A stretch of 44,314 nt of DNA. Origin: Ruminococcus flavefaciens (GTDB lineage: Bacteria; Bacillota; Clostridia; Oscillospirales; Ruminococcaceae). Positions within the stretch are counted from its first letter, which is position 1, and the number at the start of each line of letters is the position of its first letter. The stretch lies in NCBI GenBank assembly GCA_902777125.1, contig CACYSQ010000017.1:1-44314 (forward strand). Direction: 5' to 3'. Position numbers and translations under genes: made by a program. Below are positions 28,386 through 35,438 of the stretch, piece after piece. The notes beneath the pieces were generated by a model, which saw nothing but the letters and a program-made list of their open reading frames with translations, made no database searches and was not told the origin of the DNA.

Positions 28386-29827
28386 TGGAAGTCGAAAGAA
28401 TACATGACGCAAACGAAATATACTTCCCGAAGCTGGGCTGGAGGTTCAGCATTGACCCTACCGCATTCACTATCGGCAATTTCTCGGTCGCATGGTACGG
28501 CGTTCTCATTACCGTGGGACTGCTCCTCGCACTGGTCTACTGCTTCCCTAAGATGAAGCGCTTCGGTCTCGATTCCGACCGCACTATCGACGCCGTTATC
28601 GGCGGAGTTCTCGGCGGTATCGTCGGCGCAAGGCTCTACTACGTTGCATTCAACTGGTCCGAATACAAGGCGGATAGCTTCGGTGCGACCATGAAGAACA
28701 TCGTCAAGACCCGTAACGGCGGTCTCGCGATATACGGCGGCATCATCGGTGCACTGCTCGTCGGACTGCTCATATGCAAAATACGCAAGGTAAGAAAGCT
28801 CCCCATGCTCGATATCACCGTGCTGGGCTTCCTTATCGGTCAGGGCATCGGACGCTGGGGCAACTTCGTAAATCAGGAGGCATTCGGCACAAACACAAAC
28901 AGCTTCCTCGGAATGACCGGCGGTACGATACAGAGCCGCATCATCAATGAGGCAAGCTATACTGACGGCATCATGCACGTTCACGGCATGGAAGTCTCCC
29001 CGCTCGAAGCAGTTCACCCCTGCTTCCTCTACGAATCCATATGGTGCCTGCTCGGCTTCGTTATCCTTGCTTGGTACTCCAAACGCAGAAAGTACGACGG
29101 TCAGATTCTCCTCATGTACCTCGCTTGGTACGGCGCCGAGAGATCGGTCGTTGAGAGTATCCGTACTGACAGCCTCTACATCGGAAACAGTGACCTCAGA
29201 GTTTCACAGATCGTTTCCATTGTCATATGCGTGGCATCTATCATACTCCAGATAATCCTCTACTCCAAGTACAAGCGTGACCCCGAAGCTTTCGAGCTCT
29301 ATGTGAACACTGAGGAGTCCCACCGCCTTATCGAGGAATCCCGCAGAAAGCGCATGGGTATGCCTGCCGAGGACATCTACGCCGCTATGGGCGATGATGA
29401 CGATGATGAGGAATTCGACGACGATGACGAGCTCGCCTCCTCCTCAATACTCGGCGATGACGAGGAATTCGACGATGAGGACGATGAGGACGTACCGTCC
29501 GCTCCCGATATCTCGGACGGCGATGACAGCGATGACGTCCCGGAAGCTCCCGCTGCTGAGGAAGTAAGCGAAGCTGCCGCAGACATTGAAGAAGAGGCTG
29601 CCGGAATCGTTGAGGCGGCTGCCGAGACTGTGGAAGATGCAGCGGAGGAAGCTGCTGAAGCCGCTGAGGATACCGCTGAGACGGCTGTTGAAGCCGCTGA
29701 GGATATCGCGGAAGACGCTGCCGATGAGGCAGAGGATAAATATGAAAAACTTGCAGAGGAAGTTGACGGTAAGCTCAGAGGTGCTTCCGGAAAGAATTCC
29801 CACAACAAGAAAAAACGCAGCAGATAA
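28385..29827 (+). CDS. lgt: Prolipoprotein diacylglyceryl transferase with long acidic tail
   Basis: 480 residues, against about 270-300 usual for Lgt. The membrane part (about 1-295) adds diacylglycerol to the lipobox Cys of lipoproteins such as the two in this window. Its signatures are RNGGLAIYGGIIGA (about 110-123), GQGIGRWGNFVNQEAFG (about 152-168), HPCFLYESIW and ERSVVESIRTD. After the last membrane helix comes a cytoplasmic tail of about 145 residues. It has a D/E block (about 335-400), an Ala/Glu-rich segment with AAETVEDAAEEAAEAAED-type repeats (about 400-460) and a basic end (NKKKRSR). The start overlaps ymfH by one base. FolD follows 16 bases after the stop. The tail is helix-forming and may bind partners; that is inference. 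Confidence 0.96.
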   Translation: MEVERIHDANEIYFPKLGWRFSIDPTAFTIGNFSVAWYGVLITVGLLLALVYCFPKMKRFGLDSDRTIDAVIGGVLGGIVGARLYYVAFNWSEYKADSFGATMKNIVKTRNGGLAIYGGIIGALLVGLLICKIRKVRKLPMLDITVLGFLIGQGIGRWGNFVNQEAFGTNTNSFLGMTGGTIQSRIINEASYTDGIMHVHGMEVSPLEAVHPCFLYESIWCLLGFVILAWYSKRRKYDGQILLMYLAWYGAERSVVESIRTDSLYIGNSDLRVSQIVSIVICVASIILQIILYSKYKRDPEAFELYVNTEESHRLIEESRRKRMGMPAEDIYAAMGDDDDDEEFDDDDELASSSILGDDEEFDDEDDEDVPSAPDISDGDDSDDVPEAPAAEEVSEAAADIEEEAAGIVEAAAETVEDAAEEAAEAAEDTAETAVEAAEDIAEDAADEAEDKYEKLAEEVDGKLRGASGKNSHNKKKRSR

Positions 29828-29843
29828 CAGGAGGTTTTTTGAA

Positions 29844-30701
29844 ATGGCAAATATTATCGACGGAAAGGCAGTTTCAGCCAGCGTTAAACAGGAGGTAGCC
29901 GAGGAGGCTGCAAAGCTCCGCGAGGAAAAAGGCATCAAGGTAGGTCTTGCGGTCGTTATCGTTGGAAATGATCCCGCTTCAAGAGTTTACGTCAACAACA
30001 AGAAAAAGGCTTGCGAGGCTGTCGGCTTCCAGTCCTTCGAGTACGCCCTCGACGAGAACACTACTCAGGAACAGCTCCTAGACCTTGTGAACGTCCTCAA
30101 CCGCGACGACAGAGTAAACGGTATCCTCGTTCAGCTCCCGCTTCCCAAGCAAATCGACGAGAAAACCGTCATCAACGCTATCTCCCCTGACAAGGACGTT
30201 GACGCTTTCCACCCCTCGAACGTCGGCAGGATCATGATAGGCGACTATGCCTTCCTCCCCTGCACTCCCGCAGGCGTTATGCGCCTCATCGAGAGCACCG
30301 GCACTGAGGTGAGCGGTAAGCAGTGCGTTGTCATCGGCAGAAGCAATATCGTCGGCAAGCCTATGGCAATGCTCCTCCTCCACCAGAGCGGCACTGTCAC
30401 TATCTGCCACTCCCGCACCAAGAACCTCAAGGAGATCTGCCTCGGCGCTGATATCCTCGTGGTTTCCGTCGGAAAAGCTAACTTCGTTACCGGCGATATG
30501 ATAAAGGAGGGCGCTGTCGTTATCGACGTCGGCATCAACCGCCTCGACAACGGTAAACTCTGCGGCGACGTCGAGTTCGAGTCCGCTGAGAAGAAAGCAT
30601 CGTACATCACACCTGTTCCCGGCGGCGTAGGTCCCATGACCATCGCCATGCTCATGAAAAACACGCTCACCGCTGCTAAACAGCAGAACGGGCTGATGTA
30701 A
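29844..30701 (+). CDS. folD: Methylenetetrahydrofolate dehydrogenase/cyclohydrolase
   Basis: 285 residues, normal FolD length. It interconverts 5,10-methylene-THF, methenyl-THF and 10-formyl-THF for one-carbon supply, in the cytoplasm. Motifs are GNDPASRVYVNNKKKAC (about 37-53, with the catalytic Lys), NGILVQLPLPKQID, SPDKDVDAFHP and the dinucleotide site VVIGRSNIVGKPMAMLLL. It ends with ITPVPGGVGPMTIAMLMKNT. The ATG at 29844 follows AGGAGG by 9 bases; the longer open frame upstream overlaps the lgt tail and is not family-like. It is last in the ymfF-ymfH-lgt-folD operon, followed by a terminator at 30836. Confidence 0.98.
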   Translation: MANIIDGKAVSASVKQEVAEEAAKLREEKGIKVGLAVVIVGNDPASRVYVNNKKKACEAVGFQSFEYALDENTTQEQLLDLVNVLNRDDRVNGILVQLPLPKQIDEKTVINAISPDKDVDAFHPSNVGRIMIGDYAFLPCTPAGVMRLIESTGTEVSGKQCVVIGRSNIVGKPMAMLLLHQSGTVTICHSRTKNLKEICLGADILVVSVGKANFVTGDMIKEGAVVIDVGINRLDNGKLCGDVEFESAEKKASYITPVPGGVGPMTIAMLMKNTLTAAKQQNGLM

Positions 30702-30732
30702 CAAAAAGGAACACCTTAACTGAGGTGTTCCT
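30700..30732 (-). terminator. Hairpin with T-run on the minus strand
   Basis: Stem AGGAACACCT (30707-30716) with AGGTGTTCCT (30723-30732), 6-base loop. Only the minus strand has the T-run (TTTTTGT), so it would stop transcription coming from the aldolase side before it enters folD. Confidence 0.7.
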
Positions 30733-30810
30733 ATAAGTATTTATCAGAACTATTGAGACAAGCCCTTTTGATGAAGTTGTTTTTCAGCTCTATTCAGAGC
30801 CTTACTTTAG

Positions 30811-30899
30811 TTTTTTCCACAATGGTATAAAAATGTCCGGAAGCATAGCTGCTTCCGGATTTTTTTGTGTGCGTGAGCATTATACCATTGTGGGAAAAA
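30811..30899. repeat. 89-bp element with inverted ends around a terminator hairpin
   Basis: Ends at 30811-30830 and 30880-30899 are inverted copies of CCACAATGGTATAA with flanking T/A runs (one small difference). Each end contains an inward-facing TGGTATAA, like an extended -10. The centre is the terminator at 30836-30866. The remainder of the 352-base gap 30702-31053 holds the hairpins listed here and nothing that looks coding. Confidence 0.8.
30836..30866 (+). terminator. Terminator of the ymfF-folD operon
   Basis: 10-bp stem TCCGGAAGCA (30836-30845) with TGCTTCCGGA (30850-30859), loop TAGC, then seven T. On the minus strand it is followed by CATTTTT and may also serve the aldolase gene. 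Confidence 0.9.
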
Positions 30900-30924
30900 C
30901 CATAATAAAGTCTTTGGAAAGGGG

Positions 30925-30960
30925 CTGGGGAAAATCTTTCCTCAGAAAAGTTTTCCCCAG
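30925..30960. other. Long hairpin of unknown role
   Basis: CTGGGGAAAA (30925-30934) pairs exactly with TTTTCCCCAG (30951-30960); the loop can extend the stem with CTTT/AAAG. There is no T-run on either strand directly after it. It lies downstream of the aldolase stop and may protect the 3' end of that mRNA. Confidence 0.6.
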
Positions 30961-31053
30961 TAAGTTCTCATAAAACTGCCATATATGTATCGCAGTAAAA
31001 GCGTCCCTATTATGTAAAATCGGTATATTTAACGAGCCAATCCGGCTCATAGG

Positions 31054-32028
31054 TCAGTCCTGGGCGAGTATCTCCTTATAGAACTCAGCATAGTCCTTTC
31101 TGCCGTCCTTAGTGAACTGGATAGCAGTTCTGGGGTGCTGATTGAGGAGACCGGTCATGAGGTACTGGAGGTCATAGCCCCAAACAACGCCTTCCTCGCG
31201 GAGCTTGGTCATGTGCTCCTCGATGAACTGGAGAACGGGGTAAACGTTATACTTAGGATTCTTCAGGAAGCCGAGGAGGAGCTCCATTGCACAGTTTCCG
31301 GCACCGCGTCCCATTGAGGAATAAGTAGCATCGAGCCAGTCAACGCCGTCGCCGACAGCCTCGATAGTGTTAGCGAATGCGAGCTTCTGATTATCGTGAG
31401 CGTGAATACCGACCTTCTTGCCGTACTTGTCAGCCATTTCGCAGTAGAGGTTAGCGATACGCGCCATCTGCTCGGGGTAGATCGAGCCGAAGCTGTCAAC
31501 GATATAGAAAACGTCAACGGGCGATTTACCGAGGATATCGAGTGCGACCTTGAGATCGCTCTCCTGAGCTGTTGAGATAGCCATGATATTGCAGCTTACC
31601 TCGTAGCCCTTCTTCTTGGCGTCCACGATCATGTCAACGGCAGTGGGTATCTGGTGGAGGTATGTAGCAACTCTTACGAGGTCGACCGGGCTCTCTGCGC
31701 GGTCATGGATATCCCTCTTGTAGTTGCAGCGTCCGACGTCAGCCATAACAGCGATCTTGAGATCGGTATTGTTCTCGCCGACAACGGAACGGATATAGTC
31801 ATCATCGCAGAACTTGCAAGGACCGAACTTGTTCTCATCGAAGAGCTCGCGGTCGCCCTTGTAGCCGAATTCCATGTAGTCAACGCCTGCACGGAGGTTT
31901 GCATTATAGAGGTGCTTTACGAATTCATCGGTGAAGAAGAAGTCATTGACGAGGCCTCCGTCGCGGAGAGTAGCGTCAACGACCTTGATATCAGGTCTGT
32001 AATCGAGAAGCTTTGAAATTTCTTTCAT
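31054..32028 (-). CDS. DRE-TIM (HMGL-like) aldolase-family protein
   Basis: 324-residue TIM-barrel protein of the DRE-TIM metallolyase family, which includes HMG-CoA lyase, isopropylmalate synthase and 4-hydroxy-2-oxovalerate aldolase. The metal-binding DATLRDGG is at about 19-26 and HAHDN at about 205-209, with the barrel strands MEFGYKGDRELF, IVDSFGSIYPEQM and DATYSSMGRGAGN between and after. Similar single-domain proteins are often called aldolase catalytic-domain proteins in gut Clostridia and Bacteroidetes; the substrate is not known. No synthase allosteric domain is present. The ATG at 32028 has AAAGGAT upstream. A consensus promoter lies at 32108-32136 and an inverted repeat in the leader (32056-32084) may be a regulatory site. 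It stands alone, downstream of but separate from the phe operon. Confidence 0.88.
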   Translation of the reverse strand: MKEISKLLDYRPDIKVVDATLRDGGLVNDFFFTDEFVKHLYNANLRAGVDYMEFGYKGDRELFDENKFGPCKFCDDDYIRSVVGENNTDLKIAVMADVGRCNYKRDIHDRAESPVDLVRVATYLHQIPTAVDMIVDAKKKGYEVSCNIMAISTAQESDLKVALDILGKSPVDVFYIVDSFGSIYPEQMARIANLYCEMADKYGKKVGIHAHDNQKLAFANTIEAVGDGVDWLDATYSSMGRGAGNCAMELLLGFLKNPKYNVYPVLQFIEEHMTKLREEGVVWGYDLQYLMTGLLNQHPRTAIQFTKDGRKDYAEFYKEILAQD

Positions 32029-32055
32029 ATTATCTATCCTTTCAGGCTTTATAGT

Positions 32056-32084
32056 TTTAAAGCTTTATACTGTAACGCTTTAAA
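32056..32084 (-). promoter_or_regulatory. Inverted repeat in the aldolase leader
   Basis: TTTAAAGC (32056-32063) and GCTTTAAA (32077-32084) are exact inverted copies 13 bases apart, between the promoter and the ribosome site. They may be an operator or an mRNA hairpin. Confidence 0.55.
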
Positions 32085-32107
32085 GTGGTTTTCTGTCAAC
32101 GTATAAT

Positions 32108-32136
32108 ATTATATCACCGGCTGTCGGGTTTGTCAA
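32108..32136 (-). promoter_or_regulatory. Promoter of the aldolase gene
   Basis: Minus strand: TTGACA at 32136-32131, 17-base spacer, TATAAT at 32113-32108 preceded by TGA. All 12 core positions match consensus. Predicted start near 32101. Confidence 0.88.
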
Positions 32137-32166
32137 TACCTTTTTTTAAAAAAATAGGAATTAGTT

Positions 32167-32284
32167 TGAGTTGAGAGTTGAGGTGTCCGCTTACGCGGAC
32201 GGATTTAAAATATATCGCCGTCAGGCGATACATTAACTCTCCACTCTCAACTTGTTTGACAATGCGGATAATATCCGTCCCTAC
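32167..32284. repeat. MITE-like element, copy D, plus a GTAGGG module
   Basis: Ends GAGTTGAGAGTTGAG (from 32168) and CTCTCCACTCTCAAC (to 32252) enclose hairpin 1 (GTCCGC 32185-32190, loop TTAC, GCGGAC) and hairpin 2 (TATCGCC 32213-32219, loop GTCA, GGCGATA), both perfectly paired. A short palindromic module follows at 32264-32284, ending CCCTAC. That end supplies the stop codon of the small membrane protein gene. Confidence 0.9.
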
Positions 32285-32454
32285 TTCGATGCCGCTATCC
32301 TGTAGAGCACATAGATGCCAGCGGCGGTGAGAAGGAACAGCGCTCCCCAGATGAGAGCGCGTTTCCTGTCCTTTTTACCGATACCGGCAGTGCAGTTGTA
32401 AATACAAATCAGCATGAACAGAACTATCAGCTTGCTGATTATCTGCGAGAGCAC
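32281..32454 (-). CDS. 57-residue two-helix membrane protein
   Basis: Small predicted membrane protein not resembling a family I know. It starts with GTG at 32454, four bases after the pheT stop, with GAGAGG about 8 bases upstream inside the end of pheT. The protein has one hydrophobic segment near residues 5-21 (IISKLIVLFMLICIYNC), a basic loop (GKKDRKRA), a second hydrophobic segment (LIWGALFLLTAAGIYVLY) and a short end. The loop charge suggests both ends face outward. The stop TAG is part of GTAGGG of the adjoining repeat, so the C-terminus may have been reset by repeat insertion. It would be the last gene of the T-box-controlled phe operon. Short length makes chance possible, but the hairpin-membrane layout and ribosome site support it. 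Confidence 0.65.
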   Translation of the reverse strand: MLSQIISKLIVLFMLICIYNCTAGIGKKDRKRALIWGALFLLTAAGIYVLYRIAASK

Positions 32455-32458
32455 GGGC

Positions 32459-34915
32459 TCAGCCTCTCAGCTCCGCACCGATAGCGTTCAGCGCCTTGAT
32501 AACGCGCTTCATAGCGCCGTCAGCCTGTTCGTCAGTGAGAGTACCCTCATGCGAGCGCATGGAGATAGAGTAAGCGATGCTCTTTTTGCCGTTCTTCTTC
32601 ATGTCGTCGCTGCGGTAAACGTCAAAGAGGGTGACCTTTTCGAGTATCTTTCCGACAGCGCCCTTGATAGCCTTTTCGAGAGCTGCGGCAGGAGTCTCCT
32701 CGTCGCACACAAGGCTGATATCACGGGTAGTTGCCGGGAATTTCGGGAGCGGCTGGTAGGTTATCTCGCCGGAGGCTGCTGCCATGAGCTCAGGGATATT
32801 GAGCTTGAGGACGTATGTCTTCACGCCGATGCCGTAGGTCTCCTGAACCTCCGGGTGAACCTCGCCGAGGATACCGAGAGGAGTGCCGTCCCTGAGAATA
32901 ACAGCGCTTCTGCCGGGGTGGAGAGCGCACTTCTCATCGAAAGCGTCGCTGTCGGCAGCGCGTACATAGTCAACATCGTCGATCTTGAGCTCGGCAAGGA
33001 GCTGCTCGGCAATGCCCTTGATAGTGTAGAAATCGGCATCTCCGCCGTACATACCGACAGTAAGTCTCTGCGGCTCGTCCGGGAGAGAATACTCATACCT
33101 GTGCTTCTTATTGCCGCTGTTTGCGAGGGTATCGCCGTTGATGAAGGGCTTCTCCTCCTTAGCGGGGAGGTACTCCTTTGCTATCTCGAACAGGCAGGCT
33201 TTCTCGTTGCGGTTGTTGTAGTTGAACGCGAGCACATCGAGCATCGAAGGTATCGTGGAGGTACGCATAACGCTGGTGTCCTCGCCGAGAGGATTAACGA
33301 TGCGGACTACCTTGCGGAGAGCGCTGTCCTCGGGGAGACGTATCCTGTCGAAATACTTGGGTGAAACGAACGAATATGTGGCTATCTCGTAGCCTCCGAG
33401 GGAAACGGCAGCGTTCCTGAGAGTGCGGACGAACTTCTGCTCCTCTGTAAACTCAGCTCTTGCAACTCCGCGGAAATCGGTGGAGGGGATATTGTTGTAG
33501 CCGTAGATACGGGCGACCTCCTCCGCGATATCAGCCTTGCAGCCGATGTCGATACGGAATGACGGAGCAACGACCTTGTCGCCTGAGAACGTGAATTCAA
33601 GACGGCTGAGGTACTCCTTCATGTCAGCCTCGGAGATGTCCGTACCGAGGAAACTGTTTATCCACTTGGGATCGAAAACGACCTCGGAGGGCTTGAAGCC
33701 GGACTTGTTGCAGTCGATGACGGTGTTTACGACCTCGCCTGCTCCCAGAAGCTCAACGAGCTCGAATGCCCTTTTCAGACAGGTCATGGAGATAGTCGGG
33801 TCAACGCCCTTTTCGTAACGTGCGGAGGCGTCGGACTTCAGACCGAGCTTCTTGGAGGTCTGACGTACCTGCGAGGGCTCGAAGTAAGCGGACTCGAACA
33901 CAACAGTAGTGGTATCGTCCATGATACCGCTGTACTCGCCGCCCATAACGCCTGCAACGGCAACGGGCTTCTTCTCGTCAGCGATAACGAGCATATCGGA
34001 AGTGAGCTCACGCTCAACGCCGTCGAGGGTCATTATCTTCTCGCCGTTCTGAGCATTGCGGACGTTTATGTGAGCGCCCTCAACGTAGCGGAGGTCGAAA
34101 GCGTGCATGGGCTGACCGTATTCGAGCATGACGTAGTTTGTGATATCAACGAAATTGTTTATCGGACGGACGCCGCTTGCACGGAGCCTCTCCCTCATCC
34201 AGCGGGGTGAGGGACCTATCTTGACGTTCTTAACGATACCGGCACAGTAGCGCGGACACTTCTCCGCATTGTGGATATCGACCTTGAGATAGCTGTTGAC
34301 ATCGCCGTCAACGCCCTTGAACTCCGGAGCTTTAACTTTCAGCTCAGTGCCGTAGGTAGCGGCAGTCTCCCTTGCGAGACCGATAACGCTGAGACAGTCG
34401 GGACGGTTCGAGGTTATCTCGAACTCAACGGAGGTGTCGTCCAGACCGATAGCCTTGTGGATATCGTCACCGGGCTTGCAGTCCTCCTCGATAACGAAAA
34501 CGCCCTCGGGATCGGCATAGGGGAAATCGTGAGCGGTAAGGCCGAGAGTGTCTATGCCGCAGAACATACCGAAACTCTCAACGCCGCGCATCTTGCACTT
34601 CTTGATCTTGCCCTCGGGGAGAACAGCGCCGTCGAGTGCAACGGGAACGAGGTCGCCCTCCTTGACGTTCTTGGCGTTGGTGACGATCTGAATGGGAGCC
34701 TCAGCGCCGACGTCGACCTGACAAACGAACAGTGCATCGGCATTTTCGTGGGGACCCTTTGAGAGTATCCTTCCCACAACAACATTTGAAACATTGCTGC
34801 CCTCAGCCTCGTAGCATTCCACCTTGGAACCGCTCATCGTAAGAGCGTGGCAGTAATCCTTTATCGGCATATCGGCTTTAACATAGTCGCCGAGCCATTT
34901 CATAGATAAATTCAT
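32459..34915 (-). CDS. pheT: Phenylalanyl-tRNA synthetase beta subunit
   Basis: 818 residues, usual for PheT. In order: N-terminal part and tRNA-binding EMAP domain (about 40-150, VGRILSKGPHENADALFVCQVDVG), B3/B4 editing domain region (EITSNRPDCLSVIGLARE and following), B5 domain, class II-like core, and the C-terminal FDX-ACB anticodon-binding domain (about 725-818, PLPKFPATTRDISLVCDEE). It works as alpha2-beta2 tetramer with PheS to charge tRNA-Phe and edits mischarged Tyr. AAAGGAAAA precedes the ATG at 34915. It is separated from pheS by a membrane-protein gene, and all are controlled by the T-box at 36599. Confidence 0.98.
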   Translation of the reverse strand: MNLSMKWLGDYVKADMPIKDYCHALTMSGSKVECYEAEGSNVSNVVVGRILSKGPHENADALFVCQVDVGAEAPIQIVTNAKNVKEGDLVPVALDGAVLPEGKIKKCKMRGVESFGMFCGIDTLGLTAHDFPYADPEGVFVIEEDCKPGDDIHKAIGLDDTSVEFEITSNRPDCLSVIGLARETAATYGTELKVKAPEFKGVDGDVNSYLKVDIHNAEKCPRYCAGIVKNVKIGPSPRWMRERLRASGVRPINNFVDITNYVMLEYGQPMHAFDLRYVEGAHINVRNAQNGEKIMTLDGVERELTSDMLVIADEKKPVAVAGVMGGEYSGIMDDTTTVVFESAYFEPSQVRQTSKKLGLKSDASARYEKGVDPTISMTCLKRAFELVELLGAGEVVNTVIDCNKSGFKPSEVVFDPKWINSFLGTDISEADMKEYLSRLEFTFSGDKVVAPSFRIDIGCKADIAEEVARIYGYNNIPSTDFRGVARAEFTEEQKFVRTLRNAAVSLGGYEIATYSFVSPKYFDRIRLPEDSALRKVVRIVNPLGEDTSVMRTSTIPSMLDVLAFNYNNRNEKACLFEIAKEYLPAKEEKPFINGDTLANSGNKKHRYEYSLPDEPQRLTVGMYGGDADFYTIKGIAEQLLAELKIDDVDYVRAADSDAFDEKCALHPGRSAVILRDGTPLGILGEVHPEVQETYGIGVKTYVLKLNIPELMAAASGEITYQPLPKFPATTRDISLVCDEETPAAALEKAIKGAVGKILEKVTLFDVYRSDDMKKNGKKSIAYSISMRSHEGTLTDEQADGAMKRVIKALNAIGAELRG

Positions 34916-34946
34916 ATCATTTTTCCTTTCGTATATTGTAATATCC

Positions 34947-35438
34947 TCAATATATCCTGTTGAACGGATCCCTTTTCACATTGTTTTTCAGGAATTCATT
35001 GATCTCCGCTGCCGTTTTATCCCTTTCAAAACTGCTGTTCACGAAAAGCTTATCAGAGCCTCCCGAGTACCTTATAAGTATCCCTCGCTTTGTAAGGCTG
35101 TTGTCACCGGAGTTTCCCGGCAGCATCGGAGAAACATCAAATATCTCCGAAGTACGGTAGTATTTCAGTGAGCTTTCATTCACCGTCCACTCCTCGGACA
35201 TATAGTATGATCCGTATTTGAACGGGCAGCTCTCCTTGAATATCCTGTAGTCAGTCTCGTCATCGAAGCCGAGACCTTTCATGATCCCGTTTTTCTTTGA
35301 ACGGTAGCAGAAATACGCTATCACACCGCATACAGCCAGAAACACGAACATTATCAATGCGGCTCTGGGCGAAAGACCTCCGCCGCGGCTGCGGTGACGG
35401 CGCATCAGTGACGCTGCTATTATAAAATAATCACTCAT
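34947..35438 (-). CDS. Small membrane protein inserted between pheS and pheT
   Basis: 163-residue protein of unknown function. A basic N-terminus (RRHRSRGGG) and one membrane helix (about 26-46, ALIMFVFLAVCGVIAYFCY) are followed by about 115 residues, probably cytoplasmic by the positive-inside rule being ambiguous here. That region (RSKKNGIMKGLGFDD, then WTVNESSLKYYRTSEIF, RGILIRYSGGSDKLFVNSS and TAAEINEFLKNN) reads like a small PH-like or YcxB-like domain, which is weak inference. It starts in the pheS stop codon (TGATG) and ends 31 bases before pheT, so it is clearly inside the operon. pheS and pheT are normally adjacent, so this is an insertion into a conserved pair. Confidence 0.82.
   Translation of the reverse strand: MSDYFIIAASLMRRHRSRGGGLSPRAALIMFVFLAVCGVIAYFCYRSKKNGIMKGLGFDDETDYRIFKESCPFKYGSYYMSEEWTVNESSLKYYRTSEIFDVSPMLPGNSGDNSLTKRGILIRYSGGSDKLFVNSSFERDKTAAEINEFLKNNVKRDPFNRIY

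Noticed and set aside
29586-29843. Long N-terminal extension of folD
   Set aside because: It overlaps the end of lgt in another frame and is basic low-complexity sequence. The ATG at 29844 has AGGAGG and a normal FolD start.
30925-30960. Terminator for the aldolase gene
   Set aside because: The 10-bp stem is strong but no T-run follows on the minus strand; listed as a hairpin of unknown role.
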